Assembly: GCA_030590745.1 (NCBI GenBank)
Contig: JAUVCS010000004.1
Coordinates: 1 to 15,218 of the forward strand
Source: Desulfuromusa sp.
GTDB lineage: Bacteria > Desulfobacterota > Desulfuromonadia > Desulfuromonadales > Geopsychrobacteraceae
Reading direction: 5' to 3'
Length of the DNA stretch: 15,218 nucleotides
Below are positions 5,724 through 13,971 of the stretch, one piece after another (within the stretch, counting starts at the first letter, position 1; each line of letters begins with the position of its first letter). Made by a program: the position numbers and the translations under genes. The notes below the pieces were generated by a model. The model was given only the letters and a program-made list of their open reading frames with translations. It searched no databases and was not told the DNA's origin.

Positions 5724-8248
5724 AAATCAGCCTGAGAATTCTGCTGAACCTGAAACGCCGGCACCTGCGGTAATTCCCATATTTTCTCATTGTACTGTTG
5801 CATGGTGCGGTCAGCAGAAAATTTCCCCCCGGCAGCAGTGTTAAGGATGCTCATCCGAACCCACAGTTGCTGATTTTGATAGGCCTCTGCCACCCGTTTC
5901 TGAGCTTCGAGATAGCTGCCAAAATCGGCGGCAACCAACCACGGATCATGGGGGCTTTCAATTGCCTGGATAAGCAGATCAAATATACCAGGTTCAAATT
6001 GATTGAAATGTCCGCTTCTTAATAATTGCATCACCCGTTTCAAATCGTCGTTTGCTGCGATGATCACCTGCGGATCATATTTTTTACGCTGTTCTTCAGC
6101 CTCTTCTGCCGTCAAGCCGAAGAGAAAAAAGTTCTCAGCACCAACTTCCTCACGGATCTCAATATTTGCCCCATCCAGAGTGCCAATCGTCAATGCCCCA
6201 TTCAACATGAACTTCATGTTTCCGGTCCCCGATGCCTCCTTTCCCGCGGTAGAAATTTGCTCCGACAAATCAGCTCCAGAGCAGATCACCTCCATCGCTG
6301 AGACGCGAAAGTTGGGTAAAAAAGCAACCTTCAGCAAATCATCAATCGCAGGATCATTGTTGACCAGAGTTGCGACATTATTGATCAGTTTGATAATCCT
6401 CTTGGCCATAGCATAGCCGGGGGCAGCTTTACCCCCAAACAGCACACAACGAGGTGTCCAACCATCGGTATCACCCCGTTTAATTCGATCATACAGGTGG
6501 ATAACGTGCAAAATATTCAGCAATTGCCGTTTATACTCATGGATTCTTTTCACCTGAACATCAAACAGAGCATCGGCTTGAAACTCAATGCCGCAATCAC
6601 TCTTGACCATATCTGCCAGACGCTGTTTATTGTGCCGTTTCACCTGCTGCCATTGCTGGCAAAAGGTAGAATCCTCTATAGAAGGTTTCAATCGTCTCAA
6701 CTCATTCAAATCGGTAATCCAATCACCACCAATTTTCGAACTGATCAAATCACTCAATTCTGGATTGGAATAAGCGAGCCACCGTCTCTGGGTTACACCG
6801 TTGGTTTTATTGTTAAATTTTTCTGGCCAGAGCTCGTAAAAATCATGGAACAACCCCTCCTGTAATAGCCGTGAATGCAACTCAGCCACCCCGTTCACAG
6901 AAAAACTGCCGACAATTGCCAGGTATGCCATCCGCACCTGTGGCTCCGCCCCTTCTTCGATCAGTGACATGCGTCGCTGCCGGGAGATATCCCCAGGCCA
7001 GCGCTCAGCCACTTGCTTCAAAAAACCGGCATTGATCTCATAAATAATCTCAAGCAGACGTGGCAATAACTGCTGAAACATCCGTACCGGCCATTTTTCC
7101 AACGCTTCTGGCAGCAGGGTATGATTTGTGTACGCCATCGTCGTCCGAGTAATATTCCAGGCTTGATCCCAGCCCAAACCCTGATCATCCATGAGCAGGC
7201 GCATCAATTCAGCAACGGCACAACTTGGGTGGGTATCGTTCAGTTGAAAACAATTTTTTTCTGCAAATTGGCTGAAATCAGCCTGTTCAGTAATGATCCA
7301 CCGGTTCAGGACATCCTGCAAACTGGCTGAAGCAAGAAAATACTGTTGCTGCAAACGCAGCTCCTTTCCATTCTCACTGCTATCATTGGGATAGAGAACC
7401 ATGGTGATTTTTTCCGCATCATTCTTGTTTGCAACTGAGCCGGTGTAGTCACCGCTATTGAATTCTTCCAGATCAAACTCCTCTGTCGCTTCTGCCTTCC
7501 ACAGGCGCAGAGTATTGACGGTACCATTTTGATATCCGGGAATCGGAACATCGTAAGGGATCGCGATAACATCCCGGGTATTAACCCAACGCATCCGAAG
7601 TTTTCCGGTAACATCAGTAGAAAGTTCGCTGTGACCACCAAACTTTATCCGCTGACTGTATTCAGGCCGCTTAATCTCCCAACAATTTTCAGTACCAAGC
7701 CAGTGATCCGGTTCCTCAACCTGACAACCATCGACAATGTGCTGCCGGAACATCCCGTATTCATAGCGGATACCATAACCCTGCACCGGTAATTGCAAAG
7801 TTGCACAACTATCCAGAAAACAGGCAGCAAGGCGCCCTAAGCCACCATTTCCCAAGCCGGCATCCGGCTCAATGTCGGCCAGGTCCTCCATCTCCAGACA
7901 GATATCTGACAATGCCTTGGTGAGTTCATCTTTAAGGCCAAGGTTCAACACCGCATTCCCGAGAGCTCGACCCATCAGAAATTCCAGAGATAAATAGTGG
8001 GTTCGCTTGCAGCCACTCTCTTCATAGGCATAGCGGGTGTTCTTCCAACGCTCCATCAAACGGTCACGAATGACCAACGCCAAAGCCTCGTAGGCATAGT
8101 GGCTCAAACGACAGTTACGGTCACGCCCCAAACTGTTCAGATAATAGTGCCGAAAATCACTCTCTAATGCGGCAGCATCCATCCCCAAAGGGGGAAGTTC
8201 AGTTAATTCCGGACAAACAGCGCTAGGTTTAAAATGGGTAACATTCAT
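5714..8248 (-). CDS. glgP: Glycogen/starch phosphorylase
   Basis: The enzyme cleaves alpha-1,4-glucan ends with phosphate to release glucose 1-phosphate, in the cytoplasm. The 844 residues match the family (about 815-850). The pyridoxal phosphate site EASGTGNMKF lies at 671-680, with the Schiff-base lysine K679 (rabbit muscle enzyme: K680). Other family landmarks are THYLSLEFLMGR (83-94), GLGNGGLGRLAACF (131-144), NDTHPSCAVAELMR (337-350), KTNGVTQRRW (481-490) and VQVKRIHEYKRQLLN (565-579). All look intact. The start is the ATG complementary to 8246-8248, with AAGGA about eight bases before it. The gene lies 31 bp after polA on the same strand, so the two are probably co-transcribed. No other glycogen gene is in the window. 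It could act on maltodextrins as well as glycogen; sequence alone does not separate these. Confidence 0.96.
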   Translation of the reverse strand: MNVTHFKPSAVCPELTELPPLGMDAAALESDFRHYYLNSLGRDRNCRLSHYAYEALALVIRDRLMERWKNTRYAYEESGCKRTHYLSLEFLMGRALGNAVLNLGLKDELTKALSDICLEMEDLADIEPDAGLGNGGLGRLAACFLDSCATLQLPVQGYGIRYEYGMFRQHIVDGCQVEEPDHWLGTENCWEIKRPEYSQRIKFGGHSELSTDVTGKLRMRWVNTRDVIAIPYDVPIPGYQNGTVNTLRLWKAEATEEFDLEEFNSGDYTGSVANKNDAEKITMVLYPNDSSENGKELRLQQQYFLASASLQDVLNRWIITEQADFSQFAEKNCFQLNDTHPSCAVAELMRLLMDDQGLGWDQAWNITRTTMAYTNHTLLPEALEKWPVRMFQQLLPRLLEIIYEINAGFLKQVAERWPGDISRQRRMSLIEEGAEPQVRMAYLAIVGSFSVNGVAELHSRLLQEGLFHDFYELWPEKFNNKTNGVTQRRWLAYSNPELSDLISSKIGGDWITDLNELRRLKPSIEDSTFCQQWQQVKRHNKQRLADMVKSDCGIEFQADALFDVQVKRIHEYKRQLLNILHVIHLYDRIKRGDTDGWTPRCVLFGGKAAPGYAMAKRIIKLINNVATLVNNDPAIDDLLKVAFLPNFRVSAMEVICSGADLSEQISTAGKEASGTGNMKFMLNGALTIGTLDGANIEIREEVGAENFFLFGLTAEEAEEQRKKYDPQVIIAANDDLKRVMQLLRSGHFNQFEPGIFDLLIQAIESPHDPWLVAADFGSYLEAQKRVAEAYQNQQLWVRMSILNTAAGGKFSADRTMQQYNEKIWELPQVPAFQVQQNSQADLVD

Positions 8249-8279
8249 GAGAAATTCCTTCTATTCCAACAAATTCAGA

Positions 8280-10961
8280 TTAATGTGCTTCAGCCCAGTT
8301 GTCCCCGGTTCCAATGTCCACTTTCAACGGGAGATCAAGAGAAACTGCGGTTTCCATCTCAACCCTGACAAGTTCACGAACCTGCTCAAGCTCTGCCTCC
8401 GGAACTTCAAAAACCAGTTCATCATGAACCTGCAGCAACATTTTCGCCTCCAGTTGTTCAGCAGCGAGGCGTCGATCGATATTCACCATCGCAACTTTGA
8501 TAATATCAGCGGCACTCCCCTGAATTGGATAATTGATTGCATTTCGCTCAGCATAGCTACGCACTGCGCCATTCTTACTGGAAATTTCTGGAATCGCACA
8601 GTGCCGGCCAAGAAGTGTTGTCACATATTGATGTTCGCGTGCCTCGGCCCGTTTCTCCTCCATATACTTCCGGATCGCCGGATAACGCTCAAAATAGTGG
8701 TCAATAAACTGCTGTGCTTCAGCACGACCAATTCCCAGATCCTTGGCCAGACTGAAAGATCCCATCCCGTAAAGGACACCAAAGTTGATGGTTTTAGCCT
8801 GCCGGCGCATCTCATCCGTCACCATTTCGGGGAAAATATTAAATATCTCGCTGGCAGTCCGTTTATGGATATCTTCCCCGGCAATGAAACTCTCCTTCAA
8901 AGCCGGAACATTGGCCATATGGGCCATCACCCGCAATTCGACCTGAGAATAATCGGCAGAGAGCAATACCCAACCATCTTCCGGAATAAATGCTTCACGG
9001 ATGCGCCGCCCTTCTGCGGTACGAATCGGGATATTCTGTAAATTTGGATCACTGGAAGAGAGCCGCCCGGTCGCAGTTACCGCTTGGTTAAAAGAGGTAT
9101 GCAAACGTCCGGTTGCAGGGTTAAGCAGTTTTGGTAGAGCATCGGTATAGGTACTTTTCAACTTGCTGACAGAACGATATTCAAGAATTTGAGCGGCGAT
9201 AGCATGCTCATCAGCCAAACTGTTTAAGACATCAACATTGGTTGACCAACCAGTCTTGGTCTTTTTCCCCTTTGGCAGCCCCAACTTTTCAAATAAAATT
9301 TCACCGAGCTGTTTAGGAGAATTAATATTGAATGCCCCTCCTGCCAATTTGTGGATTTCACCTTCAAGTTTCTCCAGTTTAGTCCCCATCTGTCCAGAGA
9401 GACTGCCGAGGAAATCGGCATCGATGCGAATCCCTCTCCACTCCATCCGGGTCAGGACATCCACCAGTGGCATTTCGACATCACAAAACAGTTTTTTGCC
9501 CCCATCCACAGTTAATCGGGGGAGTAATTTCTCCGCTAACCGCCAGGTAATATCAGCATCTTCAGCAGCGTAGCGCACCGCTTTTTCAACTTCAACTTCG
9601 CTGAAACAAATCTGGTTTTTACCCCGCCCGGTCATCTCGGAATATGGGATCATCTGATGGTGCAGATGTTCCAGTGCCAGGGCATCCATGCCGTGAGATT
9701 TTGACTGAGGGTCGGTGATATATGAGAGGATCATTGTATCAAGTTCAATCCCCTGCAACTCAATTCCGGCATTACGCAATACCAGAGCATCATACTTGAT
9801 ATTTTGTCCAACTTTCTGAAAGCTGCCACTCTCCAATAATGGACGAAGTTTTTCCAGCACCAGTTGTTTATCCAGTTGCTCTGGAACTCCAAGGTAACGG
9901 TGCCCGACCGGCACATACCAGCCGTGATCGGGACGAATTGCAAAGGAGAGACCGACCAGTTCAGCCTGAACGGCAACCAGACTGGTTGTCTCCGTATCAA
10001 GGGCAAACCGACCGGCAGTCCGCAACTGTTCAATCATCTCATCCAGTTGAGCAACGGTCAGAACCGCCAGGTAATCACCATTCTCAGCCGTTTGTGGTTT
10101 TTCCGCCGAAAACTCCTGGAGCAACTTTGGAAACTCCAGTTTTTTAAATAAAACTTCCAGCGCTTCCCGATCGGGCTCCACCAGTAACAAATCATCCAGA
10201 GCAATATCGATCTCAAGATCATAAATCAGATCGGCCAGTTGCCGTGACAAGCGTGCCTGATCAGCAAATTCTCGCAGATTTTCCTGGCGCTTTTTCCCTT
10301 TCACCTGATCGATATTGGCTAACAGATTTTCAATCGAGTTAAACTCCTGAATCAAGCTGCTGGCAGTCTTTTCACCAATCCCCGGCACCCCTGGGATATT
10401 ATCTGAACTATCACCTGCCAGACCCAAAATTTCCAGAACCTGCTCCGGGGGGACGCCAAATCGTTCTATCACTTCATCCCGTCCAGAAACTTTTTTCTTC
10501 ATCGTGTCAAGCAACCGGACCCTCTCACCAACAATCTGCATAAGATCCTTATCGCCGGTCACCACCGTAATATCCAGTCCCAGTTCGGCGTAACGCTTTG
10601 CCAGGGTGGCAATAATATCATCAGCTTCATAACCGGACAGTTCCAGAGCCGGAAGATTAAATGCCCGCACCACATCTTTAATCAAGGGAATTTGCGGCAC
10701 TAAGTCTTCAGGCATCGCTGACCGGTTGGCTTTATAATCCGGGTAAAGTTTCTTTCGAAATGTCGGCCCCTTGGCATCAAAAATGACCGCGACCCGATCA
10801 GGTTGCTCTTCACGCAGCAGAGTAAGAAGCATCTTGGTAAAACCATAAATCGCATTGGTTGCCTCCCCCTTTGAATTGGAGAGGTGGCGAATCGCGAAAT
10901 AAGCACGGTAAATATAGGACGAGCCATCAATTAAATAGACCCGTTCAGGCTGTTTTGACAT
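8280..10961 (-). CDS. polA: DNA polymerase I
   Basis: This 893-residue three-domain enzyme serves in Okazaki-fragment processing and excision repair. Residues 1-290 are the 5'-3' (FEN-type) nuclease, with YLIDGSSYIYRAYFA, YEADDIIATLA, TGDKDLMQIV and the GLAGDSSDNIPGVPGIGEKTA helix-hairpin-helix region. Residues about 295-485 are the 3'-5' proofreading domain, and its catalytic residues are present: D322 and E324 (DTETTS), D391 (NIKYDA) and Y464/D468 (YAAEDAD). The polymerase domain follows, with motif A SADYSQVELR (D670), motif B RRQAKTINFGVLYGM (719-733) and motif C VHDE (D847, E848). All active sites are intact, so proofreading should be active. The start is the ATG complementary to 10959-10961, preceded by AAAGG. 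It diverges from lon across 190 bp and heads a probable two-gene unit with glgP. Confidence 0.98.
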   Translation of the reverse strand: MSKQPERVYLIDGSSYIYRAYFAIRHLSNSKGEATNAIYGFTKMLLTLLREEQPDRVAVIFDAKGPTFRKKLYPDYKANRSAMPEDLVPQIPLIKDVVRAFNLPALELSGYEADDIIATLAKRYAELGLDITVVTGDKDLMQIVGERVRLLDTMKKKVSGRDEVIERFGVPPEQVLEILGLAGDSSDNIPGVPGIGEKTASSLIQEFNSIENLLANIDQVKGKKRQENLREFADQARLSRQLADLIYDLEIDIALDDLLLVEPDREALEVLFKKLEFPKLLQEFSAEKPQTAENGDYLAVLTVAQLDEMIEQLRTAGRFALDTETTSLVAVQAELVGLSFAIRPDHGWYVPVGHRYLGVPEQLDKQLVLEKLRPLLESGSFQKVGQNIKYDALVLRNAGIELQGIELDTMILSYITDPQSKSHGMDALALEHLHHQMIPYSEMTGRGKNQICFSEVEVEKAVRYAAEDADITWRLAEKLLPRLTVDGGKKLFCDVEMPLVDVLTRMEWRGIRIDADFLGSLSGQMGTKLEKLEGEIHKLAGGAFNINSPKQLGEILFEKLGLPKGKKTKTGWSTNVDVLNSLADEHAIAAQILEYRSVSKLKSTYTDALPKLLNPATGRLHTSFNQAVTATGRLSSSDPNLQNIPIRTAEGRRIREAFIPEDGWVLLSADYSQVELRVMAHMANVPALKESFIAGEDIHKRTASEIFNIFPEMVTDEMRRQAKTINFGVLYGMGSFSLAKDLGIGRAEAQQFIDHYFERYPAIRKYMEEKRAEAREHQYVTTLLGRHCAIPEISSKNGAVRSYAERNAINYPIQGSAADIIKVAMVNIDRRLAAEQLEAKMLLQVHDELVFEVPEAELEQVRELVRVEMETAVSLDLPLKVDIGTGDNWAEAH

Positions 10962-11015
10962 ATATGACCTTTCATTTTCAAGTATTCTGATCGATTATTT
11001 CACACCCACCGCCAA

Positions 11016-11051
11016 AGAGGAAGATTGGAAAATAAAACCTCTACCAATCTT
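11016..11051. repeat. Interleaved inverted repeats in the polA-lon spacer
   Basis: AAGATTGG (11021-11028) and CCAATCTT (11044-11051) form a perfect 8-bp inverted repeat around 15 bases. A second pair, AGAGG (11016-11020) and CCTCT (11038-11042), is interleaved with it. The block lies just upstream of the putative lon -35 box and within the likely 5' leader or promoter zone of polA. It may be an operator or an RNA fold; I recognise no known binding site. The other parts of the spacer show no gene. Confidence 0.45.
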
Positions 11052-11067
11052 TTACCAAACAGGGTTA

Positions 11068-11094
11068 TTGACATTCCAACTCCTATGTTATTAT
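11068..11094 (+). promoter_or_regulatory. Putative sigma-70 promoter of lon
   Basis: A perfect TTGACA (11068-11073) is followed by TATTAT (11089-11094) at a short 15-bp spacing; ATTATC at 16 bp is the alternative. The leader to the ATG at 11155 would be about 55 nt. I looked for a sigma-32 heat-shock promoter, as expected for many lon genes, and did not find a convincing one. Confidence 0.5.
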
Positions 11095-11143
11095 CCTTCC
11101 TTGAAAATAATAGCCGAATCACCAGTCCCGGCGATAAAATAGT

Positions 11144-11147
11144 GGAG
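11144..11147 (+). promoter_or_regulatory. Ribosome binding site fixing the lon start
   Basis: GGAG lies seven bases before the ATG at 11155. A TTG at 11152 is in frame directly before that ATG and would add one residue with tighter spacing; the ATG is preferred. Confidence 0.6.
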
Positions 11148-11154
11148 AAGATTG

Positions 11155-13596
11155 ATGCACGACAATTTTGAAGACCATGATGAATCTATTGAGTATGAAA
11201 TTGAAGTTGAAACCGATACCGAAGTTCAGGCGATCCCTGATGACGGGCTGGTTCTGGCACGAGATATGCTGCCGTCGAAACTCCCGATCATCCCGCTGCG
11301 CCCCCGGCCGGCTTTTCCCGGAGTCATCATTCCCCTGACAGTCAATGGAAAAGCCCGGGTCGATACCATCAAGCAAGCCATGGAGAATGACTCGCAAGCG
11401 ATTGGCCTGGTCATGGTTCAGGAACTTGATGAGGAGGATTCGACCAGCAACTTACAGCGGGTTGGAGTTGCGGCAAAAATTCTTAAATTAATTCATACCG
11501 AAGAAGACAGTGCCCACGTTCTGGTCAACAGTCTGGAACGTTTCAGTATTGATGCGGTAAGCGAGTCCAACGGAATTATTTATACCGATGTCACCTATTT
11601 CTTAAGCGCCGTTCAGAGCGAAAGCCCGGAGTTGAAAGCCTACTCAATGGCAATCATCTCCACCCTGAAAGAGTTGGTTCAGATCAACCCCCTCTATTCG
11701 GAAGAGATAAAACTGTTTCTGGGCCGGACCAGCATGGATGACCCGGCTCGACTGACCGACTTTGCCGCCAACCTGACCAATGCCGATGGTTTTGAACTAC
11801 AGGAAATTCTTGAAACTTTTGATATTAACCGCCGGATTGACAAGGTTCTGGTACTGCTGAAAAAGGAGCTGGAAGTTTCCCGGCTGCAAAATAAAATTTC
11901 AAAGCAAATCGAAAATAAAATTTCATCTCAGCAACGTGATTTCTTTCTGCGTGAGCAATTTAAAGCAATCAAAAAAGAGCTGGGTCTGGAGAAAGAGGGA
12001 AAAGTCTCTGAAATTGAAAAGTACCAGAACCGCCTGAAGAAACTGACTCTAAATGAAGAGGCTCAAAAAGCCGTCGATGAAGAGATTGAAAAACTTCAGC
12101 TTATTGAACCTTCATCCCCGGAATACAATGTCAGCCGCAATTATCTCGATTGGTTGACGATTCTCCCTTGGGGAAAATTCAGCAAAGACAGCTACGACCT
12201 GAAACGGGCCCGGCGCGTTCTTGATCGTGATCATTACGGACTGGATGATGTCAAGGAGCGGATTCTGGAATTTATTGCTGTCGGCAAAATGAAAGGGGAT
12301 ATTTCAGGTTCTATCCTCTGTCTGGTCGGCCCTCCCGGAGTGGGAAAAACCTCTATTGGTAAAAGTATTGCCGACACGTTAAAGCGAAAATTCTACCGTT
12401 TCTCGGTTGGTGGGATGCGTGATGAAGCCGAGATCAAAGGGCATCGCCGCACCTATATCGGGGCAATGCCGGGCAAGGCGATTCAGGCGATGAAAAGTGC
12501 CGGAACCGCCAATCCGGTGCTGATGCTTGATGAGATTGACAAGATTGGTGCTTCATTTCAGGGAGATCCTGCTTCGGCCCTGCTGGAAGTTCTTGATCCT
12601 GAGCAAAATGGATCCTTCCGTGATCACTACCTTGACGTTCCCTTTGACCTGTCAAATGTTATGTTCATCGCTACCGCCAATCAGATGGATACCATCCCGG
12701 CACCTCTGCTTGACCGGATGGAGGTGATCCGCCTCTCGGGCTACATTCTGGAAGAGAAATTGGAGATTGCCAGACGGTTTCTTATCCCCAAAGCACTCAA
12801 AAGTCACGGGATGACCAAGGCTCAGATCAGCATCAATAAAACCGCTGTTGCGGCAATCATTGATCGCTATGCCAGAGAATCTGGAGTTCGTGGCCTGGAA
12901 AATAAAATTAAAAAAATCATGCGTAAAGCGGCGATGGATTTTGCTGAGGGGCGTGAAGATAAAGTCCGAGTGACAAAAGGGGACATTGAACACTACCTTG
13001 GAAAACCGATATTTGCTGAAGAAGAATTGATCAAAGGGTCTCCTGGAGTGGTCACTGGTCTGGCGTGGACACAAATGGGCGGCGCAACTCTGCAAATTGA
13101 AGCAACCTCGATGAAGAGTAAAACCAAAGGCTTTAAACAGACCGGTCAATTGGGTAAAGTGATGGTGGAAAGTTCCGAGATCGCCTACTCCTACGTCATG
13201 GGACATCTGCAGGAACACAAAATACCCGAAGACTATTTTGATACCCATTTCATCCACCTCCATGTCCCCGCCGGAGCAACGCCGAAGGATGGCCCATCAG
13301 CAGGAGTGACAATGACAACCGCCCTGCTATCGATGATTATGAACAAACCAATTCGGAAAAAACTGGGGATGACCGGAGAACTCTCCCTGACCGGCAGTGT
13401 CCTGCCCATCGGTGGAGTCAAGGAAAAGACCATTGCTGCCCGCCGTGCCGGACTGAAAGCGCTGATCTTCCCCCATGAGAATAAAAGTGATTATGAAGAC
13501 CTGGCCGACTATTTGCGCGAAGGGATTGAAGTTCACTTTGTCAAAGAATATCCGGAAGTTTTCGAAATTGCCTTTGCCACCGACACAAACAGATAA
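11155..13596 (+). CDS. lon: ATP-dependent Lon (LonA) protease, divergent type
   Basis: LonA is a cytoplasmic AAA+ hexamer that degrades misfolded and regulatory proteins. Numbering from the ATG at 11155 (813 residues): residues 1-40 are an acidic tail; the LON substrate-binding domain starts at about 43 (LPIIPLRPRPAFPGVIIPL) and runs to about 240; a coiled-coil region spans about 235-320; the AAA+ module has Walker A GPPGVGKT (392-399) and Walker B LMLDEID (456-462). The protease domain holds the Ser-Lys dyad, S715 in PKDGPSAG and K758 in IGGVKEK. Their spacing of 43 residues equals that of E. coli S679/K722, so the enzyme should be active. The LON-domain opening lacks the usual LRDVVVFP-type motif and the C-terminus ends soon after KEYPEVFEIAF. 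This may therefore be a second, paralogous Lon. It is followed 15 bp later by a small gene. Confidence 0.95.
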   Translation: MHDNFEDHDESIEYEIEVETDTEVQAIPDDGLVLARDMLPSKLPIIPLRPRPAFPGVIIPLTVNGKARVDTIKQAMENDSQAIGLVMVQELDEEDSTSNLQRVGVAAKILKLIHTEEDSAHVLVNSLERFSIDAVSESNGIIYTDVTYFLSAVQSESPELKAYSMAIISTLKELVQINPLYSEEIKLFLGRTSMDDPARLTDFAANLTNADGFELQEILETFDINRRIDKVLVLLKKELEVSRLQNKISKQIENKISSQQRDFFLREQFKAIKKELGLEKEGKVSEIEKYQNRLKKLTLNEEAQKAVDEEIEKLQLIEPSSPEYNVSRNYLDWLTILPWGKFSKDSYDLKRARRVLDRDHYGLDDVKERILEFIAVGKMKGDISGSILCLVGPPGVGKTSIGKSIADTLKRKFYRFSVGGMRDEAEIKGHRRTYIGAMPGKAIQAMKSAGTANPVLMLDEIDKIGASFQGDPASALLEVLDPEQNGSFRDHYLDVPFDLSNVMFIATANQMDTIPAPLLDRMEVIRLSGYILEEKLEIARRFLIPKALKSHGMTKAQISINKTAVAAIIDRYARESGVRGLENKIKKIMRKAAMDFAEGREDKVRVTKGDIEHYLGKPIFAEEELIKGSPGVVTGLAWTQMGGATLQIEATSMKSKTKGFKQTGQLGKVMVESSEIAYSYVMGHLQEHKIPEDYFDTHFIHLHVPAGATPKDGPSAGVTMTTALLSMIMNKPIRKKLGMTGELSLTGSVLPIGGVKEKTIAARRAGLKALIFPHENKSDYEDLADYLREGIEVHFVKEYPEVFEIAFATDTNR

Positions 13597-13598
13597 TT

Positions 13599-13602
13599 GG
13601 AG
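13599..13602 (+). promoter_or_regulatory. Ribosome binding site of the lon-linked small gene
   Basis: GGAG begins three bases after the lon stop codon and nine bases before the ATG at 13612. This favours the ATG over the in-frame TTG at 13597, which directly abuts the lon stop and overlaps this site. Confidence 0.65.
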
Positions 13603-13611
13603 ACAGAATTA

Positions 13612-13839
13612 ATGACCGTTGAAGAGATAAAAATCGCCCTGCTGACCTTATCCACTGAAGAGAAAAAAACCTTCATCCTTGAAACCCTTCCCGATCTGGC
13701 AGGAGAGGTGATCAAAGAACCGGGCTTTATGATGCAGCTGTTTCCGGTACTCCTTGGTATTCTCAAGGAGAGTGGCATGGATCTGCAGCAACTGCTGCAA
13801 GTTGCCACCATGATGGGCGATCAGCAGAAACAAGAATAG
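13612..13839 (+). CDS. Small protein of unknown function, coupled to lon
   Basis: This 75-residue protein begins MTVEEIKIALLTLSTEEKKT. It reads as three helices: an N-terminal amphipathic helix with an 'EEIKxALLTLSxEEKxxFI' look, a proline-containing turn (LPDLAGEVIKEPGF), and a methionine- and leucine-rich C-terminal helix (MMQLFPVLLGILKESGMDLQQLLQVATMM), then a polar QQKQE end. The C-terminal stretch is hydrophobic but broken by charges, so I favour a helical packing or oligomerisation surface over a membrane span. The gene starts 15 bp after lon with its own ribosome binding site and must be co-transcribed with it. It could be a Lon adaptor, modulator or substrate, but that is guesswork from position alone. 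I do not recognise the family. Its stop codon touches a long palindrome. Confidence 0.7.
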   Translation: MTVEEIKIALLTLSTEEKKTFILETLPDLAGEVIKEPGFMMQLFPVLLGILKESGMDLQQLLQVATMMGDQQKQE

Positions 13840-13880
13840 TATTCAGGGGACCTGTACGTTGTTACGTGTCCCCTGAATAC
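13839..13880. repeat. 42-bp palindrome with 13-bp perfect arms (REP-like)
   Basis: GTATTCAGGGGAC (13839-13851) and GTCCCCTGAATAC (13868-13880) are perfect reverse complements around a 16-base centre, which itself can fold through ACGT (13856-13859) and ACGT (13864-13867). The left arm begins on the last base of the preceding gene's TAG. No T-run follows, so it is not a canonical intrinsic terminator, though it would block 3' exonucleases or slow polymerase. The GGGGAC/GTCCCC arms recall palindromic extragenic repeats dispersed by REP-associated tyrosine transposases. No such transposase is in the window and copy number cannot be judged here. Confidence 0.7.
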
Positions 13881-13971
13881 GGACAACAATCCGACACAAG
13901 CTTTTGCATCACTAACCACCGCAGTTTCATAAACCATAAAACCACCATAAATTATTGGAGCAAGAGAGATA

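Noticed and set aside
8247..9041. 264-residue plus-strand open frame antisense to the end of polA
   Set aside because: It lies fully opposite the polymerase domain of an intact polA, has a composition typical of an antisense shadow and no recognisable motif.
11100..11137. Heat-shock sigma-32 promoter before lon (CTTGAA at 11100)
   Set aside because: No CCCCATNT-like -10 element follows at the right distance.
12652..13263. 203-residue minus-strand open frame inside lon
   Set aside because: It is antisense to the AAA+ and protease domains of an intact lon; it is rich in Phe/His as shadows of this kind are, and shows no domain.
13839..13880. Canonical Rho-independent terminator
   Set aside because: The stem is ideal but no T-run follows on either strand, so it is reported as a REP-like palindrome instead.
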